Source: Marinobacter profundi
GTDB lineage: Bacteria > Pseudomonadota > Gammaproteobacteria > Pseudomonadales > Oleiphilaceae
Direction: 5' to 3'
Assembly: GCF_002744715.1 (NCBI RefSeq)
Contig: NZ_KZ319369.1
Location: forward strand, 248,001-312,000
Length of the DNA: 64,000 nt
The translations under genes and the position numbers were made by a program. The notes beneath the pieces are model-generated. The model did not search any database and was not told the origin of the DNA. It was given only the letters and a program-made list of their open reading frames with translations. Position 1 is the first letter of the stretch, and each line of letters opens with the position of its first letter. This document shows positions 8,030 through 17,059 of the stretch, in pieces.

Positions 8030-9519
8030 TGTTCGAGTCGGCATCCTTTGTGTTATTCGCCGTTACCCTGCCTTTTGCCTCATTGCTGCTGGCCCTGCGA
8101 TCGGGGCTGCAGAGGGCCTATTGTTATAGCTTGCCGGTGCTGCCGTTACCTGCGCTGATGATCGCCCTGCTGAGCGATCCGGGGTGGCTGTTGTCATTAC
8201 CGGGGCTGCTCCACGGCGGCCTGTGGGGCATGGATGACCTGCGGCGGGCTTTTTTGCTGCTGACCGCAATGTTGTGGCTTGCGGCTGGTGTGTTCGCCCT
8301 TGGTTATATGAAGGGTTACCTGAAGGCTGACAATCTGCGGCGGTTCTGTGTGTTCTGGGCGCTGACGCTGGCGGGCAATCTGGGGCTGACCATCGCCGAA
8401 GACATTGCCAGCTTCTATGGCTTCTTTGCCCTGATGACGTTCGCCGCTTATGGGCTGGTGGTGCATGAGGGCACGGACGAAGCCAATCGGGCCGGTCGGG
8501 TCTATCTCGTGATGGCCGTCGGGGGTGAAATGGCCATCCTGGCCGGTTTGCTGATGGCGGCTCAGCTGGCCGGCAGTGATTTGCTGGCGGACTTGCCAGC
8601 GACGATTGCCGGTGCCGAGCAGCGCGGGTTGATCATGCTGTTGCTGTTGGCCGGTTTCGGGGTAAAGGCAGGCTTACCACTCTTGCACTTCTGGTTGCCG
8701 CTGGCCCACCCGGTGGCCCCGACGCCGGCCAGTGCCGTACTCAGCGGTGCGATGATCAAGGCCGGGTTGCTGGGCTGGCTGGTAACCCTGCCGTTTGGAG
8801 AGGTGTCGCTTCCGGGCTGGGGCGATCTGCTGGTGATTGTCGGGGCGGTAGGGTCATTGGGCGGCGCCGTACTCGGGCTGCGTCAACAACAGCCTAAAAC
8901 CGTGTTGGCCTATTCCAGTATCAGTCAGATGGGGTTCATCACTCTGATGGTGGGCGCGGCCCTGGCCAGTGCCGATGTTGTCGTGACCCTGTTTGCGGTA
9001 ATGGCGCTGTTCGCATTGCATCATGGTCTGGCCAAAGGCAGCCTGTTCCTTGCCACCGCCATGACGCTGCCCCGCAGCCGTATTGGCCAGTGGTTGATGT
9101 GGTTGCTGGTTGCCTTGCCGGGGCTATCGCTGGCGGGGCTGCCCTTTACCAGCGGTGCGGTGGCCAAGCTGGCGATGAAAGAGGTGCTCAAACCTGACCA
9201 TTTCGCGTTTGCGGCGGCGCCGTATCTACCGGCATTGATGAGTGCCGGCGCCGTGGCCACCATGCTGTTGGTCTGGCGCTTCCTCTGGCTCCAGCGGGCG
9301 GTCGGCAAAATCGGCAGGAACCCTGTAGCCATGTGGGTTGGCTGGGGATTGTCGCTTGCCGGCAGCCTGATTCTGTTCTGGTACCTGCCCTGGCATGGAG
9401 CTGTGCCTGAAAAGACGTGGCCAACCGCAATAACCGGCGAGGCCTGGAGTCTGATCTGGCCAATCTTGATGGCAACACTGATGGCCGCGGTGGCACCGCG
9501 TTCAGTGAGGCAGCGCTAG
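8029..9519 (+). CDS. Mrp antiporter subunit D/A-type (third of three)
   Basis: This is a third large proton-conducting subunit, 496 residues. It keeps FYGFFALMTFAAYGLVVHEGT, GFGVKAGLPLLHFWLPLAHPVAPTPASAVLSG, and ALHHGLAKGSLFLATAM, so the helix-7 lysine and helix-8 histidine/lysine region are present. Relative to the two previous subunits it has a shorter C-terminus. It is the last gene of the operon; the start overlaps the previous stop as TGATG. Its 3' end overlaps the convergent DUF2256 gene by 18 bases. Confidence 0.88.
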   Translation: MFESASFVLFAVTLPFASLLLALRSGLQRAYCYSLPVLPLPALMIALLSDPGWLLSLPGLLHGGLWGMDDLRRAFLLLTAMLWLAAGVFALGYMKGYLKADNLRRFCVFWALTLAGNLGLTIAEDIASFYGFFALMTFAAYGLVVHEGTDEANRAGRVYLVMAVGGEMAILAGLLMAAQLAGSDLLADLPATIAGAEQRGLIMLLLLAGFGVKAGLPLLHFWLPLAHPVAPTPASAVLSGAMIKAGLLGWLVTLPFGEVSLPGWGDLLVIVGAVGSLGGAVLGLRQQQPKTVLAYSSISQMGFITLMVGAALASADVVVTLFAVMALFALHHGLAKGSLFLATAMTLPRSRIGQWLMWLLVALPGLSLAGLPFTSGAVAKLAMKEVLKPDHFAFAAAPYLPALMSAGAVATMLLVWRFLWLQRAVGKIGRNPVAMWVGWGLSLAGSLILFWYLPWHGAVPEKTWPTAITGEAWSLIWPILMATLMAAVAPRSVRQR

Positions 9520-9657
9520 CTTGCCCTTTCCGCCACGTCGGCAGCGTTCACTGCAGTAGCGAACCCTGTCCCAGTCTTTTGCCCATTTCTTGCGCCAGGC
9601 AAACGGGCGCTGGCACACCGGGCAGGTTTTTTCGGGCAAGTGTGGTTTTTTGTGCAT
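9502..9657 (-). CDS. DUF2256 small zinc-ribbon protein
   Basis: Translation of the minus strand gives a 51-residue protein that starts MHKKPHLPEKTCPVCQRPF and contains KKWAKDWDRVRYCSERC. The four cysteines in two CxxC/CxxxC pairs and the KKW/WD pattern are those of DUF2256. Members often sit beside cryptochrome/photolyase genes, and one such gene lies about 3 kb away at 12776-14317. No strong ribosome-binding site is visible. Its 3' end overlaps the last antiporter gene in antisense. Confidence 0.85.
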   Translation of the reverse strand: MHKKPHLPEKTCPVCQRPFAWRKKWAKDWDRVRYCSERCRRGGKGKLALPH

Positions 9658-9722
9658 CGGACCAAAATGGTTTTTACTGACAGTGACGACTTGTACGTTC
9701 CTGAAACGCCAAAGGATTGTCT

Positions 9723-11411
9723 ATGGCCCGATTCAGTGACCACCTGCCGGTGCCGTCGGTTCTGATCTTCGATTGGCATGGCACCCTGGTCGACACCCAC
9801 GATGCCATGTTCAGCGCCATGGAGGACATGCTGCCGCAGCTTGAAGAGCTGGGGCTGGTGGAGCGGCTGCTGCCGGAGGACCAGTGCCGGACGGCGGAGG
9901 ACGCCCGGCTGGTGCGCTATATCCGCATTTTCCGCCGCCTGCATCCGCGGATCCTGGCGGAGCGGCGGGTATCCCGCACCGATATTTTCAATGCGATCTT
10001 CGGCGAGGACCGGGAGGCCCGGCTTATCGCCCACCAGGCGTACAATGCCGCCTACCGGAAGTACTTCGGCCAGGTGAAGCCCTTTCAGCCGGGCGCCTAC
10101 GACTACCTGTGCGCGCTTCGGCAAATGGGCATCAAGCTGGCAGTCTCCACCAATCGTAACCGGGAGTTCCTTGACCGCGAACTGCAGACGGTGGACGAAG
10201 GTCGCTGGCAGAACCTGTTCGACGCCACCGTGTGTGCTGATGATGTCACCGAATACAAGCCGGATCCCGAGGTGATCCTCAAGGTGCTCGACAAGCTCGG
10301 CCTGCCGGCGGGGGAGCAGGCCTGGTACGTCGGCGACAGTTATGTTGACATGCTGACGGCCAACCGTGCGGGAATCTCCGGCATTTTCTACAACGGCGCC
10401 TGCTGGGATGCCGGGCGCATTGACAGTTGGTTCAGTTTCCGGGATGCGCCGGCGGCGATCCTCGACAGCTTCGAGGACCTGATGGACCTGCTGGCCTTGC
10501 TGGAACGGGGGGCTCCGCAGGCCTTCCGGGCAGTGCCAGCAGAGGTGCGGCCACGGCCGTTCCCGCCCCCGCCGCGTCCGGAACCGCGGATTGAGCCGGA
10601 CTGGCATCCGGCCATTGCGCGACTTATCCGCCCCTCGGTCATCCTGTTCGACTGGCACGCAACCCTGGTCGACACCCTGGATGCCATGTATCACGCAGTG
10701 GATGACATGCTGCCGGAGTTCCACCCCCTGGGGCTGATGGATCGCATGGTGATGCCGGAAGACAGCAAGACTCCGGAAGACGCCCGGCTGGTGGCCTATG
10801 TGCGGGAATTTGCGAAGCTGCATCCCAAGGTCAAGGCAGACCGCAAGATTTCCCGCACCGATATCTTCGAGGTGCTGTTCGGTGAGGACCAGGAGGCCAA
10901 GCAGATGGCACACCGGGTATTCAATCACCACTACCGCAATCATTACGGCACGGTGGCAGCGTTCGAACCGAAAGTGCGGGAGGTGCTGGAGGGACTGCGC
11001 AGGCTGCATATTCAGGTTGGCGTTATCACCAACCGTGACCGCGAGTTCTTCGAGCACGAACTGGCCGCGGTGGAGGGGACCGGCTGGGCCGACCTGTTCG
11101 ACGTGGATGTGTGCGGCGATGACACACCGCTGCGCAAACCCCATCCTGACCAGTTGTTGCTGGCCGTCCAGAAACTGGACTACCCGCCGGATCCCAGTGT
11201 CTGGTATGTGGGTGACAGCACCACCGATGTGATCGCAGCCAAGCGGGGCGGGCTCACCTCGGTGTTCTTCAATGGCGCCCAATGGGATCAGTTATGGCTG
11301 AACAAGATTTTTCCCGGTACCCACAAACACCCAGACAAGCCGGATGTGGTGGTTAACGATTTCTCGGAGTTCTGGGCGCTGGTGCTGGCGTGTGAGATCG
11401 GTCCGCCGTGA
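9723..11411 (+). CDS. Tandem HAD-like hydrolase, two complete domains
   Basis: The 562-residue protein consists of two homologous HAD domains (about residues 1-255 and 300-562) joined by a Pro/Arg-rich linker. Both start with the nucleophile motif, FDWHGTLVDT in the first and FDWHATLVDT in the second, and both end with a motif IV-like WYVGDS plus a following aspartate. In both copies the second aspartate of the usual DxD motif is histidine, so the normal acid/base residue for phosphatase chemistry is missing. Each half also carries the insert EDARLV(R/A)Y. The ATG at 9723 has AGG seven bases upstream. The substrate is unknown. Confidence 0.85.
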   Translation: MARFSDHLPVPSVLIFDWHGTLVDTHDAMFSAMEDMLPQLEELGLVERLLPEDQCRTAEDARLVRYIRIFRRLHPRILAERRVSRTDIFNAIFGEDREARLIAHQAYNAAYRKYFGQVKPFQPGAYDYLCALRQMGIKLAVSTNRNREFLDRELQTVDEGRWQNLFDATVCADDVTEYKPDPEVILKVLDKLGLPAGEQAWYVGDSYVDMLTANRAGISGIFYNGACWDAGRIDSWFSFRDAPAAILDSFEDLMDLLALLERGAPQAFRAVPAEVRPRPFPPPPRPEPRIEPDWHPAIARLIRPSVILFDWHATLVDTLDAMYHAVDDMLPEFHPLGLMDRMVMPEDSKTPEDARLVAYVREFAKLHPKVKADRKISRTDIFEVLFGEDQEAKQMAHRVFNHHYRNHYGTVAAFEPKVREVLEGLRRLHIQVGVITNRDREFFEHELAAVEGTGWADLFDVDVCGDDTPLRKPHPDQLLLAVQKLDYPPDPSVWYVGDSTTDVIAAKRGGLTSVFFNGAQWDQLWLNKIFPGTHKHPDKPDVVVNDFSEFWALVLACEIGPP

Positions 11412-11429
11412 GATCGGTCGGCCCCGGGA

Positions 11430-12662
11430 TCAGAGCGCGCCCCTGTCCGCCCGCAGCGCGTGTTCGATATCCAGGGCCAGGGCGACAACGCCAACCGTCA
11501 GCCCGGTGGCAGGGTCGGTCACCGGCTGGCTGGCAAACACCAGGAAACGCGAGGACGACGCGTCATAGCGCAGAGAGGTCAGGTGCACCTCGCCCGGGAC
11601 CAGCTTCAGGGCCTCGGTAAACTTGCCTTCGTCACCTTGCCAGTAGTCGGAAGTCAAACGGCTGGCGGCAGCCAGGGTGCCATCACGGGTGATGGCCATG
11701 ATTTCGGTGACAAGGTCGTGCTGGCCTTCCTGCCAGCGATGCAGGGCATCCGATGCCGGCAACGCCAGGATCTGCTCCGCCAGCGGGGTTGGCCGGTACG
11801 GTGCGAGCGCCCGCCATTTGCTGTCATGGTTCAGAATCTCGGCCATGGAATCGAAGTGAGGTGCGGCACCTATTGCCCCGATCAGATCGATGTCACCTGA
11901 CAATTGTCGCAGTAACTCGGCAGCGCGTTTCCCGAGGATGGCCCGTTCATTTTCTGCCAGCGTGAAGGTGCCGGGCAGGCAATCGGGAATCGACTGGTTA
12001 AAGTTTCTGATGAAGTCCGGGTTGGCCTGGGCGAACGCGTTGTTCAGATACAGGTACAGGGGCGCGTAGCGGACGAAACGGAGGTGCAGCGGGTCGGCGG
12101 GAATGGCGCCGTTTCGGGCGAGGTTGTTCATGAGCACCTGGTAATCGGCCAGTCCGGTATCAATGCGGTTGCGTTGCATCACGGCCAGCAGTTGCCCAAC
12201 TGTTGAGACTTCCATGTGTACCGCAAGGCCCTGGCGCTTCAGCCAGCGGGCTTCGTTGCTGCCCGCAACCACGCCGATGCGGCCCATAGTGGCGGTCGCA
12301 GGCGTCAGCTTGGAGAAGAAAAACCATTTTTCCAGGGCGATCGGGTCGGTGCGGGTGGCCACCTCGTCCAGCATGGCTGACCGGTCAACAGCGAAGTAGC
12401 CGTCAATGGTCTGGCCCTGCAGGGCGTGAATCGCCCGGTTCTGCGGCACGGTGCGGATCTCGGTATTCCAGCCGGCCTGGCCGGCGGCGCAAACAACCGT
12501 GTTGACGGTTTCTCCCCGCACCATCGGGCCCGTCGGCAAACCTGGCTCCGTGACCTGGTACGGCGCGGCTTCGAAGGTATACAGCCTGAGGATGTCAGCC
12601 CGGGTGTCGGCGCATGCCAGCGCAAGCATGCCGATGATCGGGGCGTAACGCCGCAATGTCAT
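11430..12662 (-). CDS. Periplasmic solute-binding protein with sensor-like C-terminal domain
   Basis: The 410-residue product has a probable signal peptide (MTLRRYAPIIGMLALACADTRA). Residues about 25-240 resemble type 2 periplasmic binding proteins of the family 3 kind (YTFEAAPYQ, NRAIHALQGQTIDGYFAVDRS). The C-terminal third, with SRLTSDYWQGDEGKFTEALK, resembles a Cache/PDC-type ligand-sensing domain. There is no obvious membrane helix after the signal and no output domain, so it may be a stand-alone binding protein. I chose ATG 12662 for the AAGGA upstream; ATGs at 12698 and 12683 are alternatives. It is convergent with the HAD gene, 18 bases apart. Confidence 0.75.
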   Translation of the reverse strand: MTLRRYAPIIGMLALACADTRADILRLYTFEAAPYQVTEPGLPTGPMVRGETVNTVVCAAGQAGWNTEIRTVPQNRAIHALQGQTIDGYFAVDRSAMLDEVATRTDPIALEKWFFFSKLTPATATMGRIGVVAGSNEARWLKRQGLAVHMEVSTVGQLLAVMQRNRIDTGLADYQVLMNNLARNGAIPADPLHLRFVRYAPLYLYLNNAFAQANPDFIRNFNQSIPDCLPGTFTLAENERAILGKRAAELLRQLSGDIDLIGAIGAAPHFDSMAEILNHDSKWRALAPYRPTPLAEQILALPASDALHRWQEGQHDLVTEIMAITRDGTLAAASRLTSDYWQGDEGKFTEALKLVPGEVHLTSLRYDASSSRFLVFASQPVTDPATGLTVGVVALALDIEHALRADRGAL

Positions 12663-12775
12663 TGTTGCCAGGTCCTTCTGCATGTAAAAGCTTATCATTA
12701 AGACTCTGAGAGCCTAGCATAGCAGCCATGGATTGGAAGTGCCGGACGGGCCCTTCCATTCAGGCCATTCAGTAC

Positions 12776-14317
12776 TCACAGCTGCTCCAGCCGTTCGAGC
12801 AAGTCCTCTGCCCGGCCCAGCAGCGCTTGCCGACGTTCCGGCGTCTGTCGGTCCCAGTTGCGGTACATCATAGTCATTCGCGGGTTAGCTGCGAACTGTT
12901 TACGATGGCGATGGATGAAATGCCAGTACAGGGCGTTGAACGGGCAGGCGTCCTCTTCGGTGCTGTGGGACACCTTGTAGTGGCAGTTGGCGCAGTGGTC
13001 AGACATACGCTGGATGTATTTGCCGCTGGCGGCATAGGGCTTGGAGCCAAGGTAGCCGCCGTCGGCGTGCATGACCATGCCCAGCACGTTGGGTAGCTCG
13101 ACCCAGTCGTAGGCGTCGGCATAGACGGCCAGGTACCAGTCACAGATTGCCTCCGGACGAATGCCGGCGAGCAACGCGAAATTGCCGGTGACCATCAGAC
13201 GCTGGATGTGGTGGGCGTAGGCGTTGCGGCGGGTGGCATCGATGGCTTTGTGCATGCAGCGCATGCGGGTGTCACCGGTCCAGTAGAACCAGGGCAGGTC
13301 ACGGTTATAGCCGAGGCGGTTTTCTGCGGCATAACCAGGCATGTGCAGCCAGTAAATGCCGCGGACAAACTCACGCCAGCCAATGATTTGCCGGACGAAC
13401 CCCTCCACCGCGTTAAGCGGTGCCCGTCCCGCGTACCAGGCCTGGACCGCCGCCTCGCAGACTTCCCGCGGGTCCAGCAGGCCACAGTTGATAGAGGGTG
13501 AGAGGATCGAGTGGAACAGCCAGTCTTCGGTTTCCGACATGGCGTCCTGGAAGTCGCCAAAACAGGGCAGGGCGAAATCGATGAAATGCGCCAGCGCGGC
13601 CCGGGCATCGGTTGCGGTGACGGCGAAGTGGAAGTCGTCCGTGGTGCCGAAGTGGCCAGCGAACTGCCCGTTGACCAGCTCAATCACTTCCCGTGTGATG
13701 GCGTCCGGTTCAACCCGGAAGGGCGCGGGGGCAGGAGGCCTTCCTGTCCACTTCTTGCGGTTGTCAGCGTCGAAGTTCCATTGGCCACCTTCGGGAGTGC
13801 CGTCCGGTGTCATCAAAAATCCGGTTTTTCGCCGCATCTCCCGGTAGAAGAACTCCATTCTCAGCTGTTTGCGGCCTTTTGCCCAGTTTGCGAATTCCTC
13901 CTTGCTGGCCAGGAAACGGTCATCCAGGCGAATTTCTACGGCGACATCGAGCCGTTGCGCCCACTGGCGGATTTCGTTGTCCAGCCGCCACTCGCCACAT
14001 TCGGTAGTAATCACCCGGCGCGCACCCGTGACAGCGAGCTGCCGGCGAATCACATCCTCCAGGCTGCGACGGTCGCTGGCGGGGTCGTAGGCATGGTAGT
14101 GCACCTGCCAGCCGTCCTCCTGCAGCGCCCGGGCAAAGTGCCGCATGGCACTGAACAGCAGTACCAGCTTCTTCCTGTGATGGTTGGTGTAGCTGGCTTC
14201 GTCATGCACCTCGGCCATCACCAGGGTGTCGCGCTGCCGGTCTGCGCCGGCCAGTGCGCTGATGTGCGGGGTCAGCTGGTCCCCGAGGATCAGTATCAGA
14301 TTACCGTGGTCGTGCAC
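12776..14317 (-). CDS. phrB: FeS-type cryptochrome/photolyase family protein
   Basis: The 513-residue protein matches the bacterial iron-sulfur photolyase/cryptochrome family (PhrB-like, (6-4) photolyases). It has an N-terminal antenna domain (LILILGDQLTPH), an FAD-binding catalytic domain with INCGLLDPREVC and IIGWREFVRGIYW, and the C-terminal cysteines of the [4Fe-4S] site (DHCANCHY, DACPFN). Members repair UV (6-4) photoproducts or act as light sensors. The GTG start at 14317 has GGGAG upstream; an upstream TTG at 14356 would extend it by 13 residues. It is divergent from hemN. Confidence 0.9.
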   Translation of the reverse strand: MHDHGNLILILGDQLTPHISALAGADRQRDTLVMAEVHDEASYTNHHRKKLVLLFSAMRHFARALQEDGWQVHYHAYDPASDRRSLEDVIRRQLAVTGARRVITTECGEWRLDNEIRQWAQRLDVAVEIRLDDRFLASKEEFANWAKGRKQLRMEFFYREMRRKTGFLMTPDGTPEGGQWNFDADNRKKWTGRPPAPAPFRVEPDAITREVIELVNGQFAGHFGTTDDFHFAVTATDARAALAHFIDFALPCFGDFQDAMSETEDWLFHSILSPSINCGLLDPREVCEAAVQAWYAGRAPLNAVEGFVRQIIGWREFVRGIYWLHMPGYAAENRLGYNRDLPWFYWTGDTRMRCMHKAIDATRRNAYAHHIQRLMVTGNFALLAGIRPEAICDWYLAVYADAYDWVELPNVLGMVMHADGGYLGSKPYAASGKYIQRMSDHCANCHYKVSHSTEEDACPFNALYWHFIHRHRKQFAANPRMTMMYRNWDRQTPERRQALLGRAEDLLERLEQL

Positions 14318-14409
14318 GTTGCAGGTCTCCCAAAGGTGGTAGCCAGAATACGCCAACAGCCCGAAGGCAGTTCATTGCCGGGGATGGTATGCTGGTTACG
14401 GCAGTGCAG

Positions 14410-14451
14410 CTGACACGTATCAAGGCGGTTGCGCCACCCACCGCCTACAAT
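14410..14451 (+). promoter_or_regulatory. Candidate FNR/ANR-dependent promoter of hemN
   Basis: The 14-mer CTGACACGTATCAA at 14410-14423 matches seven of the eight fixed bases in TTGA-N6-TCAA. A TACAAT hexamer lies at 14446-14451. If the box is centred at -41.5, transcription would start at about 14458 and TACAAT would fall exactly at -12 to -7, the class II geometry. hemN is a known anaerobic target of ANR in pseudomonads. Confidence 0.65.
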
Positions 14452-14487
14452 GGCGCTTTTCATTTTGCCCGAGCAGAGTTGGTTATT

Positions 14488-15906
14488 ATGGCAGCTTCCC
14501 CGAATTCTCCCGACCATGAGTCCTCCATCCCCGCCTTTATCTGGGACGAGGCGCTGATCCGGCGGTACGACCTGAGTGGTCCCCGCTACACCTCTTACCC
14601 CACCGCGGTGGAGTTCACGGCGGATTACCGGGTGGAAGACATGGTGAAAGCTGCCGGACGCAGCAAGGCCAGCGCACGTCCGCTGTCGCTGTACACCCAC
14701 CTGCCGTTCTGTGCTCACCTCTGTTACTACTGCGCCTGCAACAAGGTGATCACCAAGAAGCGCGACAAGGCGCTGCCTTATGTACAACGGGTTCTCAAGG
14801 AAGCCGCTATCCAGTCCAGGCTGTTCGGCGCTGACCGCCCGGTCCAGCAGCTGCACTGGGGCGGTGGCACCCCGACCTTCCTGCCAAGGGATGTCATGCA
14901 GGAACTGATGGGCGGTTACGCCGAACTGTTCAACCTGCAAAGCGGTGATGAGCGGGATTACAGTGTCGAGATCGATCCGCGGGAAGTGGACAGCGATACC
15001 TTGCCGACCCTGTGGGAGCTTGGCTTCAATCGCATCAGCCTGGGGGTCCAGGATGTGAACCCGCAGGTGCAGAAGGCGGTCAACCGCATTCAGCCGCGGG
15101 AAATGACCGAGGCGGTGCTGAACGAAGCCCGCAAGATCGGCTTCCGCTCCATCAACCTGGATCTGATCTACGGGCTGCCCTACCAGACCCCGGCAAGCTT
15201 TGCCGAGACCCTGGAAGCGGTGATCGAGATGTCACCGGACCGGTTGTCGGTGTTCAGCTATGCCCACCTGCCGCAGCGCTTCTACCCGCAGACCCGGATT
15301 CAGGGGGATACTCTGCCGAGCCCCCAGGAGAAGCTCACCATCCTACACAACACCATCAACCGCTTGCTTGAGGCCGGGTACGAATACATCGGCATGGACC
15401 ACTTTGCCAAGCCGGACGACACCCTTGCGGTCGCCCAGCGCGAGGGCCGGTTGCACCGGAATTTCCAGGGCTATACCACCCACGCGGAGTGTGACCTGGT
15501 TTCCCTCGGGGTGTCTGCCATCGGCCAGACCGACGATGCCTACTTCCAGAACAACCACGATCTGCCCTCCTGGGAAGCGTCCATCGACGCCGGCCAGCTG
15601 GCGATCACCAAGGGCGTGACCCTGACCCGGGATGACCGCATCCGCCGCTGGGTGATTGGCCAGCTGATTTGCCAGTTCCGGCTGGATCGCCAGCAGTTTG
15701 CCCGCGAGTGGAGCGAGGATTTTGATCGCTACTTTGCCGACGAGCTGCATCGAATCCGCCCGATGGTGAAAGACGAACTGATTGCCGACGATGGCAGCGC
15801 CCTGCAGGTCCAGCCCGCTGGCCGGCTGCTGATTCGTGCTATTTGCCAGATCTTCGACCTGTATCGCAAGGAAGGCGCCAGCCAGCGCTTCTCGCGGATT
15901 ATCTGA
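14488..15906 (+). CDS. hemN: Oxygen-independent coproporphyrinogen III dehydrogenase
   Basis: HemN is a radical-SAM enzyme that converts coproporphyrinogen III to protoporphyrinogen IX without oxygen, in the cytoplasm. The 472-residue product has the HemN N-terminal YTSYPTAVEF, the SAM cluster motif HLPFCAHLCYYCACNK (CX3CX2C with the extra cysteine), and LHWGGGTPTFL. The ATG at 14488 fits the normal HemN N-terminus; the frame is open further upstream but that stretch contains the promoter. A strong terminator follows at 15925. Confidence 0.96.
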   Translation: MAASPNSPDHESSIPAFIWDEALIRRYDLSGPRYTSYPTAVEFTADYRVEDMVKAAGRSKASARPLSLYTHLPFCAHLCYYCACNKVITKKRDKALPYVQRVLKEAAIQSRLFGADRPVQQLHWGGGTPTFLPRDVMQELMGGYAELFNLQSGDERDYSVEIDPREVDSDTLPTLWELGFNRISLGVQDVNPQVQKAVNRIQPREMTEAVLNEARKIGFRSINLDLIYGLPYQTPASFAETLEAVIEMSPDRLSVFSYAHLPQRFYPQTRIQGDTLPSPQEKLTILHNTINRLLEAGYEYIGMDHFAKPDDTLAVAQREGRLHRNFQGYTTHAECDLVSLGVSAIGQTDDAYFQNNHDLPSWEASIDAGQLAITKGVTLTRDDRIRRWVIGQLICQFRLDRQQFAREWSEDFDRYFADELHRIRPMVKDELIADDGSALQVQPAGRLLIRAICQIFDLYRKEGASQRFSRII

Positions 15907-15924
15907 GCGTTCAGCGCCAGCCGC

Positions 15925-15949
15925 AACCCGGGCCATGCCCGGGTTTTTT
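15925..15949 (+). terminator. Rho-independent terminator after hemN
   Basis: A nine-pair perfect stem (AACCCGGGC at 15925-15933 with GCCCGGGTT at 15937-15945), a three-base loop and a following T run. It separates hemN from ubiUV. Confidence 0.85.
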
Positions 15950-15979
15950 GTTGCTGCGGCGGCGCTGGTGCAGCCAGTG

Positions 15980-16021
15980 ATGACAATGGTCAATGAGAAC
16001 CTGGGGCTGTCCGGTTAGGGT
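15980..16021 (+). promoter_or_regulatory. Candidate FNR/ANR-dependent promoter of ubiUV
   Basis: ATGACAATGGTCAA at 15980-15993 matches seven of eight fixed bases of TTGA-N6-TCAA. TAGGGT at 16016-16021 keeps the key T, A and final T of a -10 and falls at the class II position if the box is at -41.5. In E. coli the ubiUV genes are under FNR control. Confidence 0.5.
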
Positions 16022-16051
16022 ACCCAATACCCTGATTGTGGAGCAGAAAGT

Positions 16052-17047
16052 ATGGAGCTTGTCTGTCCGGCCGGGAGTCTTCCGGCCCTCAAAACGGCTG
16101 TTGATAACGGCGCCGATGCGGTCTACCTCGGCTTCCGCGACAGCACCAATGCCCGCCAGTTTGCCGGCCTGAACTTCAATGACAAGCGTGCCGCTGAAGG
16201 TATCGAGTATGCCCACGCCAAAGGTAGCCGGGTGTTCTGTGCCATCAATACCTACCCGCAGCCGGATGGTTGGGAGCAGTGGAAGGGCGCGGTCGACCGG
16301 GCGGCGGCGATCGGGGTGGACGCCATCATCCTGGCGGATATGGGGCTGCTGGATTACGCCGCCAACAAGTACCCCCACATTGCGCGCCACCTTTCGGTGC
16401 AGGGGTCGGCCACCAGCCATGAAGCCCTGGCTTTCTACAAAGACAACTTCGATATCCGTCGGGCGGTGTTGCCCCGGGTGTTGTCCATTGACCAGGTACG
16501 GGGTGTCGCCAAACACAGCCCGGTGGAGCTGGAGGTGTTTGCCTTTGGCAGCCTGTGCATCATGGCCGAGGGCCGCTGCTATCTGTCTTCCTATCTGACC
16601 GACGAATCCCCCAATACCCGTGGTGCCTGCTCCCCGGCCAAGGCTGTGCGCTGGCAGGAAACCCCGCAAGGGCTGGAATCGCGCCTGAACGACGTGCTGA
16701 TCGATCGCTACGGCCCCGGTGAGAACGCGGGTTATCCCACCCTGTGCAAGGGCCGATTCGAAGTGGAGGGCAGCGTGTACCACGCCATCGAAGAGCCGGT
16801 CAGCCTGAATACCATGGATCTGCTGCCGGAACTGCAGGAGCTGGGCATCAGCGCGGTGAAAATCGAAGGCCGTCAGCGCAGCCCGTCCTACATTGCTGAT
16901 GTGGCCCGCACCTGGCGTCGGGCGCTGGATCAACTGGGTGCCCATCCCGGCATGTTCACGGTGGCGCCGGAGTGGCGCAATACCCTGTCCGGTCTTTCCG
17001 AAGGCGGCCTGACCACCATCGGCGCCTACCATCGCAAGTGGAAATAA
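16052..17047 (+). CDS. ubiU: UbiU, anaerobic ubiquinone hydroxylation subunit
   Basis: This 331-residue U32-family protein forms a heterodimer with UbiV for O2-independent hydroxylation of ubiquinone precursors. It starts MELVCPAGSLPALKTAVDNGADAVYLG, typical of YhbU/UbiU, and keeps the cysteine set expected to bind a [4Fe-4S] cluster (GSLCIMAEGRCYLSSY, RGACSP, and the later CKG). Thirteen bases separate it from ubiV. The candidate upstream FNR box and the nearby ubiT gene fit this role. Confidence 0.94.
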   Translation: MELVCPAGSLPALKTAVDNGADAVYLGFRDSTNARQFAGLNFNDKRAAEGIEYAHAKGSRVFCAINTYPQPDGWEQWKGAVDRAAAIGVDAIILADMGLLDYAANKYPHIARHLSVQGSATSHEALAFYKDNFDIRRAVLPRVLSIDQVRGVAKHSPVELEVFAFGSLCIMAEGRCYLSSYLTDESPNTRGACSPAKAVRWQETPQGLESRLNDVLIDRYGPGENAGYPTLCKGRFEVEGSVYHAIEEPVSLNTMDLLPELQELGISAVKIEGRQRSPSYIADVARTWRRALDQLGAHPGMFTVAPEWRNTLSGLSEGGLTTIGAYHRKWK

Positions 17048-17059
17048 GGTTCTGCGATC

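Noticed and set aside
9516-11282. Long minus-strand frame opposite the tandem HAD gene (588 codons)
   Set aside because: The plus-strand protein has clear, duplicated HAD motifs. The opposite frame has no recognisable domain and arises from GC-rich codon bias.
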